This document shows, one piece after another, positions 25,821 to 36,255 of a DNA stretch of 64,000 nucleotides. Under the pieces are notes generated by a model that made no database searches, was not told the DNA's origin, and saw nothing but the letters and a program-made list of their open reading frames with translations. Within the stretch, counting starts at the first letter, position 1. Each line of letters starts with the position of its first letter. Origin of the DNA: Manduca sexta (Eukaryota; Arthropoda; Insecta; Lepidoptera; Sphingidae); contig NC_051140.1 of assembly GCF_014839805.1 (NCBI RefSeq), positions 13,723,826-13,787,825 of the forward strand. Reading direction: 5' to 3'. Position numbers and translations under genes: made by a program.

Positions 25821-26031
25821 TCTATACTAATACACAAAAAGCAAAGTTGGTCTGTGTTTATTTGTACATTTCTAGAAGGCTAATCTCTGAAACATCTGAT
25901 CTTATTTAAATCAGAAAATACAATAATAGGAAGCTACATTACTCCTGATTGCCATTAGCTACTTTTATTCAAGGAAAATATTTTTTCTGCAAAATAATTT
26001 TGACGAGGGCGGAGCCGCGGATAAAAGCTAG
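25821..26031 (+). mobile_element. Short non-autonomous Helitron (211 bp), precise ends
   Basis: Begins TCTATACTAATACAC after an A and ends GATAAAAGCTAG before a T. A GGGCGGAGCCGCGG hairpin-like segment precedes the end. The middle is mostly deleted. Confidence 0.6.
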
Positions 26032-26280
26032 TGATTCATAATTTTCAGTGAAATATGATAAATAAAACAATATATTCGTAATGTTTGGTACTAAAACTAT
26101 AGAGATGTGCGCCTACAATAATGACATTGATGGAGTTAATCACAGGATTTGTATGAATCCGAACGCGTCAGTGAGGTTGTTTCAAGTTGCTATAACTAAC
26201 GTTGTGGGCTATGATTTAATAAATAGGGTTTAAACATTTCACCATAATTTACTTTGGTTACTACGGTATGTATATAGGTA

Positions 26281-26687
26281 CAGGGCAATTTTGACATCGC
26301 GTTACTAAATGAAACCACATACTAATCTATTTGGAAGTAACACTTTACAATAAGTTACTTGAGCCGTAGATGTAAAATGAAAAAGTGTAAGTTTCGAACA
26401 AAATAATTGTTAACAAAAAGTAATTTTAATTTTACGCGCCCTAAAGCCACTACTAGGACTCTAAGATAATTCGTTGTAGTGGCAACATCATACTATCAGT
26501 CAGAAATACACCCATGGAAACGCCATATTCGCATTAAACTATAAAATGATCCAAGAATCAGAAAACTAAAACCATGATTTTTCGTGAAAATATTAGTTAT
26601 TAATGGATGATTTTTGGTACAATATCAGCAAAGGTGAAAAAGAGTACATGTGGTTTCATTTAGTAATGCAATGCCAAAATGACCCTG
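26281..26687. mobile_element. MITE with about 45-bp terminal inverted repeats and TA target duplication (407 bp)
   Basis: The left end CAGGGCAATTTTGACATCGC and the reverse complement of the right end CAGGGTCATTTTGGCATTGC are near identical. Both continue into TTACTAAATGAAACCACAT. TA flanks both sides (26279-26280 and 26688-26689), the pattern expected for a Tc1/mariner-like or similar TA-inserting family. There is no ORF inside, so it is non-autonomous. Confidence 0.7.
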
Positions 26688-28342
26688 TATAATAATCGTA
26701 AGGAAATTGCAAACTCAACTTGTTTTTGTTCATAACTATGCAATATATTTTGTTTTTTTGTCTTTTAATGTAAGCGAAGAATATTCAAAGTACTTATTTA
26801 GCTTTAATCACCTTCGAAGGTATTTAAAAGGTCCTGATCTATAAAGATTAGGACCCTCATATCCCTATGTCCATAGAGATATCACACGCTTATATCATAT
26901 ATTAATAAGTAATTGTACATGCAGTACAATAAGTAATTGTGCATTTATAAAAAACATGTTTAGAAATCGTGAACCGAATAATTTCATAAGCTAGAAGTTA
27001 AAATGTATTGAATAAATGGTTTGGTTCAGCTATTAAATACATTATGAGGAAATATTAAAACCCTTCCTCCGTTAAAATTTACTGATTTGACGTACACCGT
27101 GGATCATTCCTGCTTGAAAAAAATGAACGAAAAAAAATGAATAAGGTTGCAGCGCATAATATTATATTTACACATGAAGGAAAATGTGATATGCATATTG
27201 AAAGGCGTGCTGGAGCCAACAATGGCGGCAGCGCAGCCCTGGGCGCGTTAATAAAATATAAAAACATCGGGCGAAAGCGCGAGAACGAAATGCAATGCCC
27301 GGCCTGTTCTGTTAGGCCTGATTAAGTTTGACATGGCAGACGACATGCAAGGAATGGAGCCTCCATGCGAGAATCAAAATGTGATGCATTTTAAAGAACG
27401 ATGGTTGTGTTGATTTTTAAATAATTTTGTTATTGTTTTATTATACCATATTGGAATATAAGCATGCTAGCATCTACCATACGTTATAATTAATATTATC
27501 CAACAATACCGTTAGAAAAAAAACGTGATTTACTCATCTACGACTCAAGCCAACATGCTTTTCTATTATAAAATTATCCATTCTCGAGATGATTATTGAT
27601 CGATTATGACAGCATTCCCATGCATTTTTCGATGTTTTATTATGTAAAAGATTGTAGAAAGGGATCTTGATGATTGCGCCTGTAACAAGAAATGTGAAGA
27701 TTGGAAAGTAACATTGGGCTTAGGAAAATCTCACTATATTATGACGCAACAGCAAAAGTAAGTTCTATGTATTGCTTGATTCTACCCTATTGCTATTTGA
27801 TGTTACTGAACATGCAAGAAAGTAAAAAAATCATAAATGATAAGGGTAAGATAATATTGGCGTAAGATCAAGGTAAATAAGTTCTAAACTCAAAACATAA
27901 CCCAAACGATTTAAAGCTAGGATATATTTTTTTCGAAACTTATTCAACAGAATATAACAGGGCCTGCTACGGATTGTATTATATTTCCACCAGTGCCATG
28001 TAATGGAAAGATAATATCATCACGTTTTTTTTCTGAGGTAACTGATTTAGCTCCATGGTAAATATATAGAATTTACTACCAAATCCAGCGCTGCGTAGTG
28101 TTCTCGTCTTTAAAGCTGAATCATTACTACAGCTGTGATATGAGGGATCTCCCAAAACGTTTTGGCTTCAGAATTAGGACAATCTGTAATAATTTGTAAT
28201 ACTATTCAAGTACAACAGTGTATTATTCTTCAAATATATTTAGAATGTTCCATGAAATTAAAATTAGATTTCTACTGTTGTTTTTCCGTACTGTAATTGC
28301 ATCACTTTTGGCGAATTTGCGTTAAACTAATTACATACCGTA
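26688..28342. other. Gene-free, with a GC-richer island at 27.13-27.38 kb
   Basis: The island carries AACAATGGCGGCAGCG, ATATGCAT (an octamer-like word) and several GACATGGCAGACGACATG-type words. Its composition stands apart from flanking DNA, as conserved non-coding or promoter DNA often does. The 62-codon frames on both strands here are not supported as genes. Confidence 0.35.
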
Positions 28343-28561
28343 CTATTGGTCGCACAAGATACATATGTTTGTTTTCGCAGCTGACCTTTGAATGTCGTCA
28401 AATATTTTCTGTAGTATGTCGCGCATGTGATGCTCGTCGCGAGCGTATACGCGCGGAAATGTAACGCGGACCAGAATAGATAATTCGTCGGTGGTGCGTG
28501 CTGGTGACGTCACGCGCGACACGTCAAACTTCAAGAGACGCGCGCGCTCAGCTCTCGACAT
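28343..28561 (-). CDS. Candidate first coding exon of an unidentified gene
   Basis: An open frame starts ATGTCGAGAGC with A at -3 (AAAATG) and runs 72 codons. Roughly the first 57 codons use many G/C-ending codons (CGC, GTG, GAC, CTG), unlike nearby non-coding DNA. The segment LSILVRVTFPRVYARDEHH (residues 28-46), followed by an amphipathic helix-like stretch, looks like globular protein. A possible donor AAAG|GTCAGC falls at about 28388, which would make the last 14 codons intronic. A stronger GTATGT lies just after the stop. No downstream exon was found between here and Rab3, and splicing from this donor into the Rab3 ATG exon would not be in frame. I do not recognise the product. It could also be a 5' UTR open frame. 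Confidence 0.35.
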   Translation of the reverse strand: MSRAERARLLKFDVSRVTSPARTTDELSILVRVTFPRVYARDEHHMRDILQKIFDDIQRSAAKTNICILCDQ

Positions 28562-29039
28562 TTTCCTTCCGAGAGATTATTTTTAAACACTCGACTCTTA
28601 ATTTTACAATAGCTAATGAAGAAACGGCATCAAAGAAAATATTAAGAACAGTTATTTTTATTCGCTAAATACTCGAGCCAGATAAAATTAGAATAGAAAA
28701 ATATGTTTCGAATATCATAACAAGGTTGTACATACATAAAACCAATTCGCAGCTCGTTATTAATTAATTGAGCCCAATTAACACGACACGCTTTGGGAAC
28801 CACTGCTTAACCAACTGCATTCTAAATGACAGCTGTCAGTTTTAAATAAAATGACCGACATTTCTGCTAATGTATGCATTGTGAATTAGGTATAGAATTT
28901 ATTATTGACTGACTAAACTGGGTTAATGAGTGAAACAACACATCGACGACAACACAAAAATACAGCGACCTTTCAAAATAGTATATAATTTGCATGTGTT
29001 TGAGTACAGTGCATGACTAGTAGCGGGCAACGGGTAGCG

Positions 29040-29190
29040 AGCAGCGAGGGTTGACAGAGGCACGGCAGGCACGGCAGGGAGGCAGAGTGGCAGTCCCTCG
29101 GCGACCAGCGCGCCCGCCGCCCGTTAATCGCGCCGACCCGCGCCCCTATCGCGCCCGTATCGCGCCCCGGCAAGCGCGGCTCTCGCAGGC
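29040..29190. promoter_or_regulatory. CpG-rich patch, candidate promoter region
   Basis: This is one of the most GC- and CpG-dense stretches of the window, with repeated GCGCC(C/G) words and GCACGGCAG repeats. It lies 0.5 kb from the candidate minus-strand exon at 28.56 kb. A TATATAA box on the plus strand sits at 28982. It could serve Rab3, the unknown exon or a plus-strand transcript. Frames on both strands here (60-79 codons, Arg/Pro-rich) come from base composition. Confidence 0.35.
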
Positions 29191-30953
29191 CCGATGGACT
29201 ACGATCGACCAAACGAACTCACAATACCTATAACACTACTTTTCAATCACCCCTTGGCACTCTCCAAAAACCTCGATAAAATTAGCGACCGAATTGCGCG
29301 AGCTTAAGATGACACTCAAACTCTGTTGCGGAAACTTTTGTCGACTTTCGAAGACATTTAGTGATTGACATATCCATTTTAGTGGAATCCTCTATAGAAG
29401 TTTCGTTTTAATTTTAAATATGCATCTAAAAGGCAAAATATATAGAAGCTTATTTATACACAAAAAGCGACTGAAATTTTCTGATTGCGACCTTTAAAAA
29501 TTTACACGCAATTTGTGAACTGTTTACACGATTTATAGACGGTTTTGAAATTTATTTCCTACTTAAAAAGCAACCCTTAGATAAATAGAGTGATTTTGAC
29601 CAAAGACATTGAAATATAAATAGTTTTAAGTGTGTAAAACTGTATAGTTACGGCAATAGAAGTGTTTGAAAGACATTAATCGTGCTTAGTATATGTAGTT
29701 TAGGTGTTAATAACTCTATAGTGAATGTTTTAGTGCAATTTTGTTCATCAGTTAATCAACGGCTGTCAAAAAATTACTTGGTAAGAAAAAATTATATTAT
29801 ATTTATGATATAAACCGTTTATGAAAACTTATTAATTATTATAAAAGGCCCGTTTAGTAATTTCTATGTTTTAGTACATTTGTTTTAATGAGCTACCGAC
29901 TCCACTTTGTAATTGTAATGTACTTAAGTGATACAAAGATCCACTTTTTATTTATTAGATACTGCGTGCGCTACGGAAGTCAAATTTTACAATTGTCTCT
30001 TAAAATAAATATATTTTCTTGTGCGAGTGCCAGTGTTCCAATTCTATTTAGCTAGTAAAGTGGACAATATAAATTTGTGGATTCTACAACAAATTCACGT
30101 CTGAATACATTTGAACACTCAGACAATACAAATGAGTACAAACAGGATTATTACCGTATCGTAACCGAGAGTAACATAAGGGATGACGATTTTATAATTA
30201 CAGAACATAAAATCTCGTGCCAAGTCCAATGACATCGTAAAGTATTTATAAAATTATTTTATAATGCCAAACGCCTTTGTAAATCGTGTTTAATCGATAT
30301 TGTCGCAGCGTTATTATTTAATTTTCACACTTATCGCACGAAATCTTTGTAAGGCTTCTAGTGAAATTATAAATTTGAACGAAATATAATGGGTATTAAG
30401 AATGAGCTATAATTTAGATTTATGATGTTTATTTAACACAAATTGAACAACACAAGATTATTAGAATGGAATTACCTTACATTATGCAGAGTTCTTTAGT
30501 AGGACTTCCACAACTTATTATTACAAAACGGATTTCAGGGTCTACATACATAATCAGAAGATTATGAAATATATGGACTACAAGGCAATAATATAACTGT
30601 TATTTATGCCTCAAAAGTAATGTAAATATTATGATTGATGCCGGACGCGTACTAAAATGATCTAAATGAAGAATCGCACACAGTCTTTATGATGTGGACG
30701 GTTTGCCTTTTAGAACGGAAACTACAGTTGTCTTTTAATCCTTGATGTCAAATTTAGTTTTAAATATCCTAAAGGGACATTTGACAACAAGTACAAAATG
30801 CCTGGAAGAAGCTCTATCATGTGTGAATTAGGGCCGATAAAGCGTCAAATCTGAAACTGACGGCTTTCAGATTGCCATACTGTAAGATCTCCAATCACGA
30901 ACAAATCAATACTTGTAAAATTGCTAGATGTAGATAGGGGCAACGATATATTA
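29191..30953. other. Gene-free stretch
   Basis: No exon recognised. A good-looking plus-strand donor ACTTG|GTAAGA at about 29781 could end a non-coding exon that starts near the CpG patch; this is inference only. Confidence 0.3.
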
Positions 30954-31335
<382 letters not shown>

Positions 31336-31912
31336 TTAAATGGGATATGCTACATTCTGGTAGCTTGAATTGTATGCAAGGCTCATTAGTTTTTCAAACA
31401 GAATAATAAATATTGGAATACTTACTGCGAGTTTCTTTGTTGAAATTTAGACAAAGGACCTTTATTTTAAGAAGATTTCTTCGCCAAATATCTAATTATG
31501 TATGTGCAGAATATTATATTGCATATTAAAACTTGTCTAGACGTGTCACATTTTAAAACGAATTAATTAATTTTACTTTTACAACATGACGTTGACCTAT
31601 TAATGCGGGGCCTAAAAGACTACGTAAGCTTAAAAATAAAAATCTATTATACTATGTTACTTAAGTCAACTTTCAGTATTTACTACTACTAATGGGCTCT
31701 TCTCATTATGATTTGGGCGAAGCGACGTTATTATACGCCCTATTTAAAACGGTTTTAGTGTTAACATTGATAAATCAAACAGTGACAAAGTCCAGACCCA
31801 ATATGGGACATGTTCTGACATGGTTATCAGGAACTGATGTCATACCCCAAACCCTACATGAAGATTGTAATATTTCTCATGAGGTTCGAAACCTGTGCTG
31901 TACGTTTAATTA

Positions 31913-31970
31913 TGATCATCATCAGCCCATTGCAGTCCACTGATGGGCATAGGCCTCTCCCAAAGTGCGT
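31913..31970 (+). repeat. Lepidopteran repeat fragment (CATCATCAGCCCA family)
   Basis: Contains 'CAGCCCATTGCAGTCCACTG' then ATGGGCATAGGCCTCTCCCA. This is a very common lepidopteran dispersed sequence, usually seen as a retrotransposon-derived piece. Only about 58 bp are present. Confidence 0.6.
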
Positions 31971-34189
31971 AAAATAATTCATTTTCATTAAGCAGCGTCA
32001 AGACAACTGAAGTATGATAAATTATTCTCTCAAAGTACGTTTTGGTTACTATCGTCACCCAATAAAAACAACAAACATAAATAACGAAGTACAACGTAAA
32101 GCACTCTGGAGCTATTTTGCATAGAAAAACGAAGGATAAAATATTTTACGAAAGTTAACAAACTTTACATTATAGGTATCCATTAGTTTGAGCGCCGAGT
32201 GAGAATGTCATTAATTATTTAAAACTATCATGTTATTGTAAAAATAAAAAATAATTCTAAAACTCTATAAAAAATTGTCCAAATTAAGCAATCCCGGGCA
32301 GAAAGTGCCTAAGTAATGAGACTCATTTACCCCGCGAAACATTTATGTTATGAAGGGAGAAAAAGCGGTCAAGTACAAGTCGAACGACTGTAAAGTGGGT
32401 TCCGTAAATGCTTCTACATATAAACTTCTATGCAGGTTAAGGATCACTCTTAATTTTTGTTTTTTTGAACTTAAAACCTCTCGTTATTATAGGCAGAGAA
32501 TACCTTACATAAAATAAATTCGCCGTTGCGTCACAAAATAATCTTTATTATAATGTAAATACGGCAATGTTTCCATTAATCCGACATAAGGTTCGTGGAT
32601 CCTTTGGGATTTAACAATTGCTCCGGCAGGGGAAAAGTTTTATTGGAAATAATTTTATGAAATGTAAAATTATGCTCAATTTAGAGCCTCCGGTACTTTA
32701 CTCTTGATGCGCATCGGGCGGAATCATTGCGGTTCAGAAAACATAAGACTTATTCAGTATTTGGTTGAGTGAAAATGAAAATTAGAAGACTGCTTTGGTA
32801 AAGTATGCAAACATTTCGACGCGATTTATGCTTCGCGGAAAAGTTTTGTCTTGTTTGGTTTTGGTTTTGATTCTACACATTGACGTTGGCCTTACATCAA
32901 ACCTGTTGGGATAGCCATCACTGACGAGGTTGTATTTTGAAACAAAAACATTTGTAAAAACTGTTTTACTTCGAAATGGCAGCCGTGATAATATAACCAA
33001 GCATTATTTTATTATTTCGTCTGTATTTTTGCTGGTTAAGTTTATTTTCCGAAAGGAATGCAATCTATTTATCCTAATATTTCTCTATTTATAACCTACT
33101 ATATGCCATTTTTTATCACAAAAAAAATTATTACGCTTGTAAAACTCTATGCAAAACTAGTATTTTCTACCTAATTCTGGTCAATATACAACATTGCACT
33201 AACACTAAAGTTACTTAACCCAGATTTTCTTCAATATAAAAGTATTGTCAGCCACAAATCTAGCTGAAAAATTCAAAAGCCTTCTACATATTAACTTTAA
33301 ACAAAATGTTTTCTTTTTCTTTATCTTAAATAAAGTCAACTTTATTGGTTTATTTAAAAATAAAATAATTCTTGATAAGCATACGAAAGTATAAAGGCGA
33401 TTTTAATTTTTTAAATTTGTTCAACTATTTTTATCTGTACCTAAATAGGTACTATGACAGTAAACCTAATATCTGTTGTAAATACAGTAGTTCTCCTATT
33501 ACAACAGTAAATTCCGATGCTGATGATGCAACAGTAAATTAATCCTTATTTAGGTCCGTATAAATGAAATTGGCGTTTTGTCGTACTAGTCACTTTGGTC
33601 TGAATTCTTCACTGCATATTCATCTTAAGCGAAGTGCGAACAGTGTCCTTGTCGCTAAGAATCAGCATCAGCAAATGTAGCGTAGAGTTTTTACCCTTTT
33701 TCGAAAAACTATGTATTGTTTTATAAAACGAATGTTATAAAACAAACAAAAAAATTTACGAGACACAAAAATTCATAAAAATATTTCATAAAATCGTTTT
33801 CTTTACGTACATTTGTTATGAGATATACTCATTTATTTATTTCTTTATGGCCTATTTAATACTATTATGGGCTTTGTTGTTGCGTCGACGTAGTCCACTA
33901 ATTGTCGAATAATGGTACTGTGAAACTAACTGATTTTGAAGTTGCCGATGCAGCTAACAGTTTCATAGTAGTGGAGTGTTCTCGATAGTAAGTTTTACAA
34001 TGTAACACCTTATTTATACAATACATAAAATACATCACACGAAAATAATGTATCTTAAGATATTATCAATAACACATTCTTCGAGTTATAATAAAATGTG
34101 GTCAGCGAACTGAAAGTGCACTATTTCCTTCTCTGCTTAAACCCCAAGGAATATATGTATGGCTAGTGCTAAATCTATTATAAATTCAT
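31971..34189. other. Gene-free stretch
   Basis: No exon recognised. The frames at 31692, 31906 and 32782 either overlap the repeat above or have no supporting feature. Confidence 0.35.
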
Positions 34190-34330
34190 AAACGAGTGAA
34201 GATGTTTGGATATTTGCTGAAAATAAACACAAGGGCTGCTAAATTAATTGAAATGAAATTTGACACATAGACCATATTCTGAATTAACGTATAGGCTATT
34301 TTTTCGGAACAGTATAAATTTTAAGCCGGG
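34190..34330 (+). repeat. Helitron-body-like repeat fragment
   Basis: 'GAAATGAAATTTGACACATAG' and 'GAATTAACGTATAGGCTA' match body words of the moth repeat family seen elsewhere in the window ('ATGAAATTTG...ACATAGGCTACTT'). Ends are not visible. Confidence 0.35.
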
Positions 34331-34859
34331 AAAGGTCCTCCAGGCTGTTAAACCGCCAAAAACACCTAGTAATATAATAAAAGATGCACGCGTTGCCGTA
34401 TACACGTTTATTCACCAACACCATAAAATATGCATCTCTAGTTTTACGTACGTTTTGTACTAATTTACTACAGCCAGTTTGAAATATCGTTCGTTGTTAG
34501 AAAACAATAGTTTGTTGTGTGAAGAATGGTACAATTATAATAAATAATTCCGTTCGTTAGCCGCACACATTGAAACCGTTCCGTAAAACAAATACAAATA
34601 TTCTAAACTCTACCAATATATTACGATCATTTTTTACCAATGTCATATTTTACTTTATAATGTATGTAGATAATGTATTTTATATGTGGGTTCAAACACA
34701 CGGTAAATGCAGTGAGGCCGGAAAATGTATACATCATAGAAATGAGCGCACTTAAGAGCGTTTACGCATCCGCGCGCCGTATGTCTCAAAAACAGCACTT
34801 TTCGAAGGAGATAATATCCATCAAAACATTATTTTAAAAACATATGAATTAGTAATTAT

Positions 34860-35080
34860 TATAGAAAATTTTGTTGTCTAAAAAGTTAGTAGAGAAAATT
34901 TTTAGATTTATTGAGTATTTGTAAATTGTTTAATGATTACTGAACAGAGGTTTTCAAATTTGCGCTTCGAACGTCTATTTCGAAGCTCAAAATATCTTAA
35001 ACCACTAAGGAACATAACAATATGTTATTTTTATCTAACTAAAAAGATCCTGAAGAAAAAAGTTAGTAGAGAAAAAATAT
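34860..35080 (+). repeat. Two direct copies of an AAAAGTTAGTAGAGAAAA word
   Basis: The 18-bp word occurs at about 34880 and again at about 35065, within generally similar A/T-rich surroundings. This suggests an old local duplication. The 72-codon frame at 34933 spans it and is not convincing. Confidence 0.35.
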
Positions 35081-35339
35081 CTTTTTATGTTTTATTCATG
35101 AGAAATAAAAATTCAAAGAATTCGAAAATTTCAGAAATGTTGGTCATTTAAATGATTTTTTTTTTTCACTATATCTTACTTAATTGAATATAATATTGGA
35201 TTACTATAATAGAAGAACATCTCCTTAAAAACATACAATTTAAAAATTCTACAAAATTAGTTCTGTTATTTTTCTATAAATATTTTAAATACCACTATAA
35301 AACGCAACGCGCAAATCGTTTCAAATTAGTCCGCCTTGA

Positions 35340-35632
35340 GGCTTTCTAGAGAGAGGACGTATCGCTCGTCGCTCCGGCGAGACTCCAGTTGGACTTTGCT
35401 GTGCGTAGAAAAAATAGTCACGTGTATACAGTGATTGCCACATCTTAGTACTTTAGTAAGTAAAATATTTTTTCTTTAATGATTGACAATAATTTTAGTA
35501 GTTACTATAAATTATTATTATATTATTATGTTTCAGACACAATGGCAAGTAAAGCTATTTCTAGGCAAGAAAAGGAAACGTAACAACGCTGAAACTTCGG
35601 CTAAAGCAAAAGCTAAAAGATTGATGTACTAA
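35340..35632 (+). pseudogene. Transposon-like gene start: 5' exon, short intron and broken ORF
   Basis: A GC-richer leader (35340-35455) ends at a donor-like GTAAGTAAAA. A T-rich tract and TTATGTTTCAG follow, and the acceptor is followed by ACACAATGG. The ATG frame starts MASKAISRQEKET and stops. In the frame shifted by one, the same bases read as a basic stretch (KKRKRNNAETSAKAKAKR) ending in a stop at about 35632. This looks like the beginning of a small basic protein with a one-base break at an A-rich site, possibly from the element that surrounds it. No family was recognised. Confidence 0.3.
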
Positions 35633-35729
35633 TGTTATAACATGCGTCTGTAGTATGGTTGTTACTTTTTACTCATTAAACACTTGAGCATAGTTACTCG
35701 AAGGAAAAATTGAACCTTAAGCTAAAAAA

Positions 35730-36255
35730 CAATTAGCCCATTGAAATGTTACATGAGCTTTGTATTTTTAGAGGACCCAATTTTATTTTTAGAACATGTG
35801 TCGGGGGTCAATAGAAGCTTAATCTCAAGTTTGTGAGGTCGCCCCCTTGTCCCCTGGCCGCCATCATGAAAAAGGGGTGAAAACACTTTTTTCGCGATAT
35901 CTCAGAAACTATGCGTCTTACATAAATTTTGTAAAGTCATAATTTGTAGCAAATTGTTTTGCCTACAAATATGTTTATATAACTTTTTGCCCTAAATTAA
36001 AAATTAAAGAAGTTATAAGCAAAAATGTGAGAAAATGTTTATAAAAGTTTTCTTTTTTAGACGTATAGTTTCCGAGATATCGCGAAAAAGTGTTTTCACC
36101 CCTTTTCCAAGATGGCGGCCGGAGGACAAGGGTGGCGACCCCACAAACTTGAGGTTAAGCTTCTATTGACCCCCACACATGGCCCAAAAATAAAATTGTG
36201 TCCTCCAAGAAATGCAATATTCGGTCCTTAAATTGTAACATTTCAATGGACTAAA
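35730..36255. mobile_element. Large foldback element (about 200-bp arms, about 130-bp loop)
   Basis: The left arm 35730-35926 and right arm 36056-36255 are strong reverse complements. They share TTAG(C/T)CCATTGAAATGTTACA at the outside. The middle shares CAATTTTATTTTTAG/GGG(C)C...TGTG...GGTCAATAGAAGCTTAA and GGTGAAAACACTTTTT. The inner edge shares CGCGATATCTC(A/G)GAAACTAT. It has no ORF. The transcript of either strand would form a long duplex. Resembles a foldback/MITE, and I do not recognise a named family. Confidence 0.7.

Noticed and set aside
28391..28561. Idea that this exon is the Rab3 N-terminus
   Set aside because: Joining the donor at about 28388 to the acceptor before the Rab3 ATG gives a stop immediately, and Rab3 is already full length from 18908.
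28973..29233. Arg/Pro-rich frames on both strands
   Set aside because: Open on both strands because of high GC content; no protein family features.
31875..31897. tRNA B-box-like GGTTCGAAACC
   Set aside because: No matching A box, anticodon arm or cloverleaf around it.
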